The notes below the pieces were generated by a model. The model did not search any database. It saw nothing but the letters and a program-made list of their open reading frames with translations, and was not told the origin of the DNA. Of a stretch of 64,000 nucleotides of DNA, positions 39,455 through 50,531 are shown piece after piece. The DNA lies in assembly GCA_036785325.1 (NCBI GenBank), contig JAXIVH010000008.1:8673931-8737930 (forward strand). The letters are read 5' to 3'. Position numbers and translations under genes: made by a program. This DNA is from Urophycis tenuis. Taxonomy: Eukaryota; Chordata; Actinopteri; Gadiformes; Phycidae. The stretch's first letter is position 1. Each line of letters begins with the position of its first letter.

Positions 39455-39915
39455 TCACTCACTCACTCACTCACTCACTCACTCACTCACTCACAGTGCT
39501 CATCACATTTTCATTGGTCACTGTGTTGGTTTCCTTGCGCATATTTTTCCCCTGTAGGTTTTCATTGGGCTGAAATTTTTACTCTTTTACTTTTAGGATT
39601 TATAATGTAACTAAGTACAATACTCCAGTCAAAACTTACTCAAGTAAAATACAAAATACCCATTTTAAATTATAGCCTACTTCAAAATAGGCCTACACAA
39701 AAAAAACTTCTCAATACAGTAACGTGAGTAAATGTATTTCGTTACTTTCCACCTCTGGATGTATACAGTGATCAATACCGGTAGGTTTGGCTTACCATTA
39801 TGAAGTGACTCATTTCATTATTGATGAGGTGTTTGAGCTCCGCTTTTTTCAGCTTGCTCTTGTTCCCAGAGTACTTGTGGAACACCGAGATGATGGCGAG
39901 GATCGCCTGCTCCAT
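38402..39915 (-). CDS. S100-family EF-hand calcium-binding protein
   Basis: S100 proteins are small dimeric Ca2+ sensors. Coding exons 39796-39915 and 38402-38539 give 85 residues, with the usual single intron between the two EF-hands. The N-terminal half (MEQAILAIISVFHKYSG, LKKAELKHLINNEMSHF) resembles S100B and S100A1. The pseudo-EF loop between YSG and KLKK is about three residues shorter than in S100B, so site I probably binds Ca2+ poorly. The C-terminal EF-hand DQNGDLKIDFQE has acidic residues at positions 1, 5, 9 and 12, and is followed by AMVTSACHD as in S100B. The intron contains a transposon-like insertion. A 5' untranslated exon may end near 40303. The exact family member is not resolved. 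Confidence 0.88.
38836..39756. mobile_element. Non-autonomous TIR element in the S100 intron
   Basis: Starts CAGAGGTGGAAAAAGTACT and ends in the inverse TACTTTCCACCTCT, with GGATG on both outer flanks (38831-38835 and 39757-39761). The AAGTACT/AAGTAAAAGTA stretches at both ends are a common fish hAT-type non-autonomous repeat. The interior holds the AC/TCAC microsatellite and a GC-richer patch (38975-39120) that may be a nested insertion. No transposase. Confidence 0.7.
39393..39494. repeat. (AC)n(TCAC)n microsatellite
   Basis: About 28 AC units followed by about 11 TCAC units, inside the S100 intron element. Confidence 0.92.
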
Positions 39916-41500
39916 GCCACTTATGCTTGGACTAGGACTCTGCAGGAAACACGCCTTATTTTTACCATCCAACTCACATCCCGATTCCACATACATGCTG
40001 GAGCTTTGTAGGAGATGTCAAGCAGTCATGATTTAAACGAATTATTAACTAATAATATTTTTGAAAATAAAAGTTTATGCTTGCGTATGCATAACGTAAT
40101 TATTATATGTATATCTATATTTAACAACCTGCAGTATTTCAATTTGTTTGTATTTCACATTGTCCCTCACACATTGCGAGACAATGTTGCGTGAATCCTA
40201 CTAGGCTAAATAAATAAAAATCTAATCAACATAGGCGAGATTATGAGCTAGTTTACAACAACAACAATCACAATTAGTCATACACAATATAAATTGGTTT
40301 ACCTCCATTTGAAGATGCTGTTTTTTGTCAAGCTTGAATATGAAAGCAGTGACAGAGACCAACTGAATATCTGACTGTATGGTTGCTTCACAAGTAGAGT
40401 GATCATGCAGTCTCCTCATCCCTCCTCACACTGTAAATCCTGTGGGGGCTAATGGATTCTAGTGGTTATAGGCATTACGGAAACCACTTACTCCTAAATA
40501 TACATCTTAATAAGTATCATATTTCTGCTGTGTGTTTGTCTGTGCTTGTGTGCGTGTGTGTTCATTGACACGTTTTTTTTTCTTTTTAGGCACTTTGTCT
40601 GAATAGAGAATACAGATATTGCCTACAGAAGCTTTTAAAAAAATGTCACAGCGCGAAGGGACACAGCGTTGAAATGTTCAACATTTTGCGGCTTAACTAC
40701 AGGGAATCAATGCTGACGACGTGGGAATGGTAATGTATCGGGTCGGCAGACGAAAAAAAGAACGCATCCGGTTCCGTTCCTCTCTTCTTCGGCTCGGTTA
40801 GAGTCCTTTAGACTAGAGGACTCTAGGCTCGGTGAGTTCGTGTCATCCCGGCGGCACCTTGTTAATCTCAACATCCCAAACACCGCCCCTATGGTGACGT
40901 CATGAAACGTGAGCAGGCACGACCAGGAAACACGATTTGAAGTGAGGGAATGTAGTGACATTCTGAGCGGTAATAGGCGTTTGTAAACGTTTTACTGTCC
41001 GCTTGTCACCCCACGTTGTCGTGACCGCTGGTCGGAATCAGAGGGAAAAGCTCACTGGAATTAATAGATCATAATAAGATCATTTGCAGCCCGAGAAGGA
41101 AGCGCGATCAGTAACCTATCTTCTCGAGTCAGGTATGGGTTTCATCGTTTTGCAACTTTTTTTTCACATGTGTTATTATGATGGGGAAAACTATCACCCA
41201 TCTTAAACCACTGAGCTCTGTTTTGGAAGGGATGATGGTGACGAATTTACTAAGAAGACGAAAACAATACATTAAACCGGCTACTCCGGCTCTACATTAA
41301 ACGATGTTCAGGCCACACCTCTCATACACTTTTACCCAGAAATGCCCTATTTAATTCCGTGACCATAATTACTCCAGTGCGTCCCAGAATTCTCTCTCAC
41401 TCTCGTGTCACCAAATATACGCTTCTGTTTTTGTATCTCACTAATTTAGATGCCCCATAGCACTCTGAACTAAAAACGTGAATTATCCTTTAATTAAGGA
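39916..41500. other. Divergent upstream region of S100-like gene and inpp1
   Basis: About 1.6 kb. It probably includes an S100 untranslated exon near 40303-40440. A probable inpp1 5' untranslated exon ends at GAGTCAG before GTATGG at about 41133. The GC-richer stretch at 40700-41120 is the likely inpp1 promoter. No coding exon seen. Confidence 0.5.
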
Positions 41501-42049
41501 ATGGCTGCCCTACTAAAAGTGTTGCTGTGCGTGGCAGAAAAAGCAGCCAATGTGGCCCGAGTCTGCAGACAAGAAGCGCCGCTCTTTGAGCTTCTTGTAC
41601 AAGAGAAGACGGGAGATGATAAAAACAAGAAGTTTGTCCAGGACTTTAAGACACTTGCTGACGTTGTGATACAGGAGATGATCCGACATTATGTTGGTGC
41701 TGAGGTAGGACGTCTACTCATATACTACAATGTTTGTATAATATCATGTGATAATACAGCATTATCTTACACTATATTTTATTTGTTTTTGGCCAGTTCC
41801 CTGAAATGAGCGGTTTCATCCAAGGCGAAGAATCCAACAAGTTTGAAAATGGACTGGGTAATTATTTCACTAGACTTATGAACTGTAAACTGTAAAAATG
41901 ATCTGCATTGTCTTAAGTAATCACCATTGACCCCCAGGTCTGGGACTTTTTGACCCAGACCGGAGCTGAACACGTCACGGTCAGGTTATAACATATAATA
42001 TTATTCATTATATGTTGGCTACCGCTACCAGTACCAGAAGTAGTGACTT

Positions 42050-42080
<31 letters not shown>

Positions 42081-43336
42081 GCTACTACTACTACTACTAC
42101 TTCTACTGCTGCTGCTGCTACTACTACAACTACTACTACTACTACTGCTGCTACTACTGCTAACCCTAACCCCTACTAAAACTACAGCAGTGGCAGCGTG
42201 TCTCGTCTGAGATGTCCACCACATGAGCGTGTGTTGCTGTGTTTGACAGGGGAGAGTGTGGTGGTGACGGTGTGTCCCACCGAGACGGAGACAGCGGCCC
42301 TGTTGTCCAGCGTGCTGGACGGCGACTCGGCGGCAGCGTCCCTGCTGGCCAAGGCCATCCACCAGGACCCGGTCGCCGTGGACACAGACACCGGAGAGCT
42401 GTGCATACCGCACGGCCCCTCTGAACTCGCCATCTGGATCGACCCGATCGGTAAAACGTTGTCCAAACGACTCGATGGAACGCCACGGACACGGATGGCT
42501 GTGGTACGAAAACAAACGTAAGCTCTGAACGTGTTACACTTCTTCTGTGTTTTTTTTTTTTTTAATGTGAAGATGCTACCAGCCAGTACATTGAGGGTCG
42601 CGAGGAGGCATTGGAAGAGGGCCACCTGTCTCCGTCGGGTCTGCACTGCGCCCTGGTCCTGATCGGGGTTTACCTCCGCAGCACCGGGGAGCCTGTCATG
42701 GGTGTCATCAACCAGCCCTTCAACTCCAAAGATCCTTCAGGACGGTAAGTCATGAATCACCCCAAAGGGGACCGCATTGAATGAGTTTCATCCCCATGTG
42801 AAGGGAAAAGGCTCACTCTTTTGTGTGTCACCCTCTCCGCTCATCACAGCTGGAAAGGAAAGCACTTCTGGGGGGTGTCCTGCGGGAGTGTGAACGTGTG
42901 CTCGGTGTCCCGCCCCGAGAGCACGCCCGAGGGCTCAGGGCTGAGCGTGGTGCTGAGCTCCAGCGAGAAGCCCGCGGTGAAGAAGGCGCTGGCCTCGCTG
43001 TGCGGGCCGGACAGGCTGACGTACGCCTCCGGAGCCGGCTACAAGATCCTGTGCGTGATCCTGGGCCTGGCCGACGTCTACGTGCTGTCCGAGGGCAGCA
43101 CCTTCAAGTGGGACTCGTGCGCCCCCCACGCCCTGCTGCGGGCGCTCGGCGGGGGGATCGTCGACTACACAGAGGGCCTGAGGTCCCTGGAGCCCCAGGG
43201 GGCCCAGCTCACCTACCACCGGCCCCACACCCAGAGCAAGGGAGCGGACTGCTGGGCCAACCGGGGCGGCCTGGTGGCCTACCTGGACTGCAAGATGCTC
43301 AGCACTGCCATTGAGGCACTCAACCGCAAGCAGTAG
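41501..43336 (+). CDS. inpp1: Inositol polyphosphate 1-phosphatase
   Basis: INPP1 removes the 1-phosphate from inositol 1,4-bisphosphate and 1,3,4-trisphosphate in the lithium-sensitive phosphoinositide recycling pathway; it is cytosolic and Mg2+-dependent. Exons 41501-41704, 41797-41857, 42250-42450, 42573-42744 and 42850-43336 join to 374 residues. Family landmarks: EKAANVARVCRQEAPLF near the N-terminus, DFKTLADVVIQE, the metal ligand segment GEESNKFENGLGE, the signature WIDPIDATSQYIEG (Asp153 and Asp156), and WDSCAPHALLRALGGGIVD near the C-terminus. The last exon is notably GC-rich compared with the flanks. AATAAA at 43773 is a likely polyadenylation signal. Complete and apparently functional. 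Confidence 0.96.
42048..42165. repeat. (ACT)n trinucleotide array in inpp1 intron 2
   Basis: ACT/TACTAC repeat with scattered GCT and TCT interruptions, about 85 bp before the exon 3 acceptor. It produces a poly-Ser frame on the minus strand that is not a gene. Confidence 0.9.
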
Positions 43337-46052
43337 GGGTGGAAACTGTGGATGTAGCGGGTGGCAGCAACAAGTCCTGGAGCTGTCGGAAAGGTGGGCA
43401 AATGCTGAGCAAATGCTGGGGAAAAAGGTTGCGGAAATGGCTTGGCGTAGCTTATATTTTAAACAATTCTATATTATTTAATTAAGGAACAGATATGCTT
43501 ATGTTAATATACAGTATTTGCGTTATGTTCAGCCAACTTTGCTATATATATATATATACAAAATTGTATGTTTTTGTCTGTTATGATAGCATACACTTTG
43601 TCCTTAGCTTTACTTTCCATTGAATTGAATACCTATATATATAATGGTATGAGGTGCCATAGTTTAGATAAGACATCAGCTCTTAGTGGAGAGGCTATTT
43701 ATGTTAAATACTTATGTTAAAAAATGTGTGAAAAGCTCTTCACCAAAGTTTCCTCAGAATTTTCTAAATAATAATAAAGGAACTGAAGCCCTTACTGCCA
43801 GGTGTTTTGGTTTGGAACTTAGCAATAATCTACCAGTTATAAATAGATAATATTGTTTTCATTTCAACCCATAAAAATAAAAAAAAGTGTGTTGCTGCCC
43901 AGGCGGCCTCAATATCAGCCAGTTTGTGGTTCAAGCTGTGGCTGTCTGAAACCACTCCTTTTATGGAGACAAAGTGATAAGAGGTGACCCCGTCTGTCTG
44001 TGGCCCTGCTGCTTAATGAAGGGCCGGCAGTGGAAAGGCTGTGGCCAAACCATCAGGCCCCTTGGAGGAACAGATGTATCCCCATGTATGGAAATTGTAT
44101 GTTATGTATACTCAGAATTTAATAGCGAACAAATGTCCACCTTTTAAATATATTGATCACAAAATACGACAGGGATTCATGGCAAATTACGTTTATTTTT
44201 AGAAACCGGAGAAAGTGAAGGAAATCAAATGTAATTTTCCAGCAGAAGATGACTCAAACCCCCGTCCCTGACAAAAGGTGGCGGTGTCTTGTAAATGTCC
44301 TGCACACCACATCCTGTTGATTGTCAGATTTTTGCATTTTGTTTTTGCATATTGTTTAAATTTAAGGAGCCCCCCCCCCCCCCCCCACTGTGGGTACAGA
44401 CTGTTAACCACATCCACTGTACTCCAGTGACCTTCCTCCTACTTTGTGCATGTTTTAGGTGAATATTTTTCAGTAAAAATTCAGAATCTACTTATTGTGT
44501 GTGTGTGTGTTTCTTACTTTTATATACACATTCACCCCAATTTATTATGTGCATGGCCTTGGATATACCCTATTTGTTTTATTCAACCAATACAATCTCA
44601 ATGCACAAATATGAAATATCCGTTGAAGCCATGTTGAATTAGTTCAGTCCAATAAGACATTGAAGGTCCAGCCAATTCCAGGACTGGAAAAGCAGTGCAC
44701 AAATGTAACTTATTCCAGCTATTAAGAAACAAAAAAACAAAAAAAAGTAAAGTAGGAAAAAATAAATAAAGCAGCTATTGCTATGTACTTGTCAGTAAAA
44801 CCCAGACATTATTTCTTGGGTGGCTTCAAATAATTTAGAAAGTACTTTTTAACCAACTTAATCATGTTTAGAGAAAATATCCTATAGAAAAAAAAAAGTT
44901 TGGTTTCCTTCAACACAGAACTTCATTAGGAGCTAAAGTTGCTTTTCTTTAGCATGCCAAATCCCACACTAAATTCACATTTCTTTTGATTGGAGTTGTA
45001 ATTTAGTTGTTTGTATTGTAACACAATGCACAGTGAAGTAATATTATGCATGTTGATATGCCAATATAAATTCTTTTACAGATTTAAAAATCAAAACGCA
45101 AAAAAATGTAATTTTATGGCACTGAAACAAATGAAGTCTACATGCTGTGTCAAGGCCAATCATCAACTTATTATGTTTTTGAAACAAATACAGGCCTTCA
45201 ATTACAGCCGCAGACTAACGGAATCTGACTTTGCCGAAATCGGGTTCAAAATAGGGAAGCAAATGACACTCGCACACGCACAATCAAAAACATAGTGAAC
45301 AGCCTCTGGCACACGGCCGGGGGGGGGGGGGGGGGTTAGATCAGGTAACCGTTAAAAGAATGATGTTGGCATAATTCTGTTTTCCATTGTCCCCCGGGAG
45401 AGCCATCCGCAGCGGCAATGCAACGTCCATCTCGGGAAGGGGCAAGACGGACGCCAATAATGCATAAAAACAAAAGCAAAAATCGCGCTGCTTGAGTCAG
45501 CAGCATGCATCACTGCCGCGTAATGGGAGCCCTCGCTTTCTTCATTTCCTGAAAACAATGGGAGTGTCCGACCAGCAACAGCAGTCCGAGACACGGGAGG
45601 CCAACGCATAGTCTATCGCTGGCCTTCAGACAATAGCTGCGAGCCTGGCCAACACACATTCCTTTTTAGTCGTTTTTCTCCCTTCAACTAGAGGCCAGAA
45701 GTAAAAAGGAATGCAGCCCGCCTCATTTTGAAATATTCCACACGTGAAGCAGACGTGGAAATAGGTGCTTCAGAAAAATGGCAAATATTTAATCTTTTAT
45801 AACACGGGTGTAATTATTCCTACCCTTGTTTGAAGTTTCTGCAATGTGTCAGAAAAGGATAACACATTTCTTATTGTTATTATTATGATTGCCGTTTTCA
45901 TAAGTGGCTTTGGGTTTCAATAAACAAATTCAATCAAAGTAAGATCAGATTCAAGCACATTTATATATTAAATATCAAGACCAGGTGACAAAAGTCAATA
46001 AGCCAATTCATAATTGTCCAACATTTTTAGTGTGACTGGAAATACATTTTAC
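43337..46052. other. Intergenic region 3' of inpp1
   Basis: inpp1 3' UTR up to about 43800, then non-coding sequence. Poly-C and poly-G runs lie at about 44371-44388 and 45319-45336. Two stretches of more complex composition (about 43895-44070 and 45350-45740) stand out from the AT-rich surroundings and could be conserved non-coding elements; this is only an impression from composition. No gene was recognised. Confidence 0.45.
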
Positions 46053-46226
46053 CAACAGGGTTTTCCATTTCTTCCCCCAGTGTAGCACATTGAAGAGACA
46101 TTTTGGGTCTGGATCGGGACTGACAGGGAATAACTGCACTGGACCCATTTGTATGCATTCTTCCGGAGAACCAAACAATGCCTCAAGAACCTTTTCGCCA
46201 TTCTCTGGCCCAAGCCGAGCCACCCA
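46053..46226 (-). CDS. Exon-like open segment of unknown identity
   Basis: On the minus strand a 174-nt stop-free segment is bounded by a plausible acceptor (TTTTCGTATGCAG) and donor (TTGGTAAAATG), both in phase 0. It encodes 58 residues starting WVARLGPENGEKVLEALFG and ending FNVLHWGKKWKTLL. The composition is protein-like (no low complexity; Trp, Pro and charged residues). No neighbouring exon was found and I do not recognise the family. It could be a single exon of a gene with distant exons, a fossil exon, or chance. Confidence 0.35.
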
Positions 46227-47388
46227 CTGCATACGAAAATAATAGTAATCATTTGTCAATTCACTGCAAGTTCAACAGTTTAGCAGAGCATGAAAGAATG
46301 AAGCTTTGTGCCAATATTTTTTTCAACAATTTTCACTTAATCCAATATCGCTAAAATAAAAAGGATTAGCTGAAAACCCTTCTCTCGTCATCATAGTCAC
46401 CACAGAAGGCAACATGTTGAAATGACACACTACCAGCATGATATCTCTTCTGTCGCCAAATATCCCCACCTGTTATTTTGGCGCGTTGGCTGATGTTTGC
46501 AAGCTTACGCTCCAACCAATAGCGTGCCCCGATAATCCTGTACGCCGCTCTCTATGAAAAAGTGCACTTTTTCGGATATTCACCTCTATGTAATGCAAAA
46601 ACATTACAGTATATTCTGTGACGCTGCATTGCAGCAGATGGAAAACAGACCTATCTTCTTGGTAGATTTCTGGACCGACGGTTGTAGATAAACTATGGAC
46701 TGAACAAGGGGTAGTGGGGGTAATATTCCAAAAGCAAACCCCCTGCTAATGTGCAGGTCCAGGCATCACTGAAACAGTATGCTGCCAAGATCATCCATTG
46801 ATCAGAACCCAGAACCCTTCCTCCAACAGGCCTGTCTTGTCCTTCAGAACGATAAAAGCAAAAGCTCTACAGGAAGAATATCAACACAAGAGAACTAAAA
46901 TGTTAAAAAGCAAGTGAATAATTTGTGCATGCAATGCAAAATTTGGCAGGAAATCAACTTGTACAGCATTCTGATATAGTCCAAGGCTACTGTCGTCTCA
47001 AACACCCAAGACAACCAAAAAAAAAAAAAAAAAAAAGTAAAGTAATGACGGATGTATTTTTAAAAAGCACCTTCGCCTTCATTTCTTCCTCCCCTAATAC
47101 TTTGCCTCCTTTCTGATTGCTCTTCATGAACTGGCATCTCCTTTGGCCGATGTTGAATTGACTGTCAAAGAGACGGCTCTACCCACATGAATCTTCCTGA
47201 GTTCGACTCACGGGGGGTGGGAGTGGGAGTGGGGGGGGGGGGGGGGGGGGCGGGGAGTTGGGTGGGGGGGGGCAGACCTTGGCACGCCCCCGGGGGCTTA
47301 TTACGAGACAAACTTTGGGCGTCACCTGTGTCGCGTCTCAAGTGTCGCTATGGTGACGAGAACTTTAAAAGCCGCGAGTCGCGTGGCT
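46227..47388. other. Intergenic region downstream of dnajc14
   Basis: No gene recognised. Contains a poly-A run at about 47019-47036 and a strongly G-rich tract at 47215-47272. The part nearest 47388 is the dnajc14 3' UTR (minus strand). GTACAGCATTCTGATATAGT at about 46960 recurs at about 47857 in a dnajc14 intron, a short dispersed duplicate. Confidence 0.5.
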
Positions 47389-50300
47389 TCACCTCTGGAA
47401 GGGCTTGCGCACCTTTTTCCTCCGGCGCGGGGGTTTGCCACTCTCGGCGCACGGCTCGCCACTCTCCGGCCGCTGCGCCCCCGGCATGAAGAACCCGCCG
47501 TGGGCGGGCGGGGGGGCGAACGGGGGGGAGAAGGGGGGCGCTCCGGCGCCGGGGGGGTGCTGGGGCGGGCCCGGGGGGAAGAACCCCCCGTTGGCGGCCA
47601 TGTCGCCGGCCGGCCCCCCCTGAAAGATGCGGTTGAACAGGTCCTGCAGGTCGGCGGGGTTGCTGGGGCCGGGCGCCGGCTCCGAGGGGGTCCTGGAGGA
47701 GATGGGGGGGGGGGGGGGGGGGGGAAACACAGCGGCGGTTGGCAAACGACGCCTCACTTTCATACCCGCCTGGCAAGTTGGTGATGGACGTCCAGTCCCG
47801 GAAGACATTTGACGTTTTTACGACATTTGACGTCTTACGTCGGTATTCTTAAGATTGTACAGCATTCTGATATAGTCCAGGCGCGGTGATTACCGACTGC
47901 ACCGCTCCCGGGGCGTGACTTACCGCTGTCGCGAGGAGCCGCCATTGTTCTTGGAGCCGAATGAGATGTGATAGGGCACACGGTGTGTGTCAGGAGAAAT
48001 GCCGATCCTTTGACACCCCGCCCACTCTGCAAAGCAAAGAACAAAGACAAGTGTAAACAATCACACCTCACAACGACATCTGCCAGTTGATACAACATCG
48101 CCATTTGTTTTCATTGAGCTCCAACGGCAGCAAAATCCTGCCGGGGTTAAGTCCACCTGTGATGTCGTAGACCTTGCCATCCATGAAGGCAAAGTATGTG
48201 ATCCGCAGGCCTAGCATCCTGGACTCAGCCCACAGATCCCCCTCCTCAGCGCTGTGGAAACGGTTACACTCTCCACAAAACCGCGCCTCGGAAGGCTCCC
48301 GGTCCATTTCAAACCGCCTGCAGGAGAGAAAAAAAAAAAAAAACGTAACCGCATCAGCAATGGCGCAGAGCTAATCTGTCACTGTCCTGGTATGAGGTCA
48401 ACTACGGGGGTGAATTATTTTCATCACTGTGTGTTCGAGCCGGCGGCGGGCACGTGAGGCAGGTCGGTGGGCGGGGACGTACTTGTGCTTGCCTTCACAT
48501 TTGGTACACATCATGGTGTTCATGGCTTCCTTCAGGTCGTCCTGCAGCTTGGTGAGGAAATCGTTCATGGATTTCGACAGCTCGGTGGCGGCCATTCGCT
48601 TTCTGTGTCGGGGGGGGGGTGAACAAACGTACGTCGGTGAAACGCTTTGAGCCAAGGAGAACATGAACCAGCCACATGCACGTGAAGGAGCAGCATGTAA
48701 AAAGATATGGGTTCGTCTTCAGGGGGTCAGAAAAACTTGATATCTAGGCAACGATTGAACAAAATTCAGAGATTCAGAAGCACAAAGGAATAAAAAACAG
48801 GATGCTCAAATCACTTCTGCTAGAATGAACGCTAAGTGGTTTTGCTGAATTTAACACATCTAAGAGATTGATTGCAGAGAATTGGAAGGAAGTAGGGCGG
48901 AAGTTATCCCTTTTCATTCACTCACATTTCATACTCTCGTCGTGTCTCAGGGTTACTGACAATATCCCAGGCAGCCCTCAGCACTTTGAATGCCTCCCCA
49001 GCACGGGGGTGCTTGTTCTTGTCTGGATGGACCTAGCACACAGCACAGAAAACACAAATGAGAATAGCTCCACCACTGGATACACATCTCCAAGATGGGG
49101 TATTCACACCCACCCAAACCCACCCACACACACCCTCCCACCCACCCACACCCAACCACGCACACCCAACCATCCTCCCACCCACCCACCCACCCTCCCA
49201 CACACCTGGACAGCCAGCTGCCTGTACGCCTTCTTCAGCTCAGCCTCAGAAGCGTGGACCTCCACACCGAGCACAGTGAAGGGGTCGAGCTCCTCCTCTG
49301 GCACCTGAGCCAAGGCCAGCAGCCTCTCCAGCTCCTGGCCTGGCTGGGTCTTCCCCAGTCTACCAGGGGAGTCAGGCTGGGAAACGGGTACCCGTCCTTT
49401 TCTCCTAAACCAGCTTCTGAGAGTCTCCATCAAAGAGCTCACCCTCTTCCAGAGCCTGGAGTCCTGGCACGTGGCCCAACATCGGTTTGCCCTCTCGCCA
49501 CCCAGTCGGATCAGAAGACCCTTTCCCCACTGGGAGGCCAGCAGTACTATAGCGCAAATGAGTGCAAAGCTAGTGGTGGCCACCTGCTTCAGCCACCTGG
49601 CTGACCTGACGGCCTTGTCCGCGAGTTCTGTGGCGGTGCCCCTGGCGCCCTGCAGGGCTCGCACGGCGTCCGCCTTCATCCCGGGGATGTCTGTGACTTT
49701 GGCGAGCAGCTGGAGGCCAACGTTGTACAGCGTCATCCCTCCGGTCTCCACGCCGACCCCGCAATGGTGCGTGAGCGCCACGATGAGCTCGATCACCATG
49801 TGGACGCATGAGAGGCACCAGGTGCCCAGGGACTCCGACAACAGCTCCTTGAAGGCCAGCGCCAGCTCCTGGCCCCTGTGTCTGCGACCTCGGCCCTGCT
49901 GGTGCTGGTGGTTGCGCCTGCGGTTCTGTTTGTGCCTGCCACCACCAGACATGACGCTACCTTTCTGAATGGAAGAGAAGAACAGAGCACTGGACGAGCT
50001 GTGGCTACTTTGTTCAGAAGCCGACCCCCCGCCGCTGTTCCTGGACCTACACCTCTTCCCCACCCCCTGCGAGCTCCTCCAACCGGTCTCGCCGTTCATG
50101 TGTTGCGATTTCACGCTTTCAGTTTGGCTTCCTCCTCCTTGGCTATCTTCCTCTTCTTCTTCGTCTTCTTCTTCCTCTTCTTCTTCTTCCATACATTGTG
50201 TGTCCACGTAATCCACCCTCGTTTGTTGGCCTAACATGTCGAAGACTTGATCCACTGTATCCCCGTGTAGTTCTATATGTCCGCCATTCTCTTCTTCAGC

Positions 50301-50531
50301 GGTTCCTGAGTCTTGAGGCATGGCTAGGTTTGAGGTGTCCTGAGGGTTATTGAATTCCAGAACTGATGTGAGGTCCTCCACAAAGGGTGCTCCATGGTGG
50401 CCATGCCTTCCTCTGCTCTCCCAGTGGTTAGCACTGTACAGCAAAGAGGGACCACCAGAGAGCAGGGGACCATCAGGATTCTCCTCCTCAGTGGCGGTAA
50501 CGCCATCCATCTCCCTCTCAGATGAAGCCAT
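47389..50531 (-). CDS. dnajc14: DnaJ homolog subfamily C member 14 (DRiP78-type ER co-chaperone)
   Basis: DNAJC14 is an ER-membrane Hsp40 that controls export of receptors such as the dopamine D1 receptor. Minus-strand exons 49206-50531, 48926-49032, 48483-48602, 48157-48317, 47924-48026 and 47389-47692 give 706 residues. The large first exon has an acidic run (EEEEEEEEDEEEEED), a basic Arg/His-rich patch (HKQNRRRNHQHQQGRGRRH) and hydrophobic spans including VATTSFALICAIVLLA. The J domain begins at DPFTVLGVEVHASEAELKKA, with the HPD motif across the exon 1-2 junction (VHPDKNKHPRAG). Then come a CTKC/CGEC zinc-binding-like region, the conserved ITYFAFMDGKVYDIT and EWAGCQRIGISPDTHRVPYH, a Pro/Gly-rich tail and the basic end RRRKKVRKPFQR. 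The start ATG at 50531 is followed by GCT and fits Kozak. Head to head with nab2. Confidence 0.95.
47704..47724. repeat. poly-G tract at dnajc14 last-intron acceptor
   Basis: On the transcribed strand this is about 20 consecutive C just upstream of the last-exon acceptor (CATCTCCTCCAG), so the polypyrimidine tract is a pure C run. Confidence 0.85.
49100..49204. repeat. (CCCA/CACC)n repeat in dnajc14 intron 1
   Basis: Imperfect CCCACCCA/CACACC repeats touching the splice donor of exon 1 at 49205. The minus strand is a GGGT/GTGG-rich run with G-quadruplex potential beginning within a few bases of the donor. Confidence 0.85.

Noticed and set aside
41913..42515. Long minus-strand frame with a poly-Ser run
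   Set aside because: Translation of the ACT trinucleotide array and the antisense of inpp1 exon 3.
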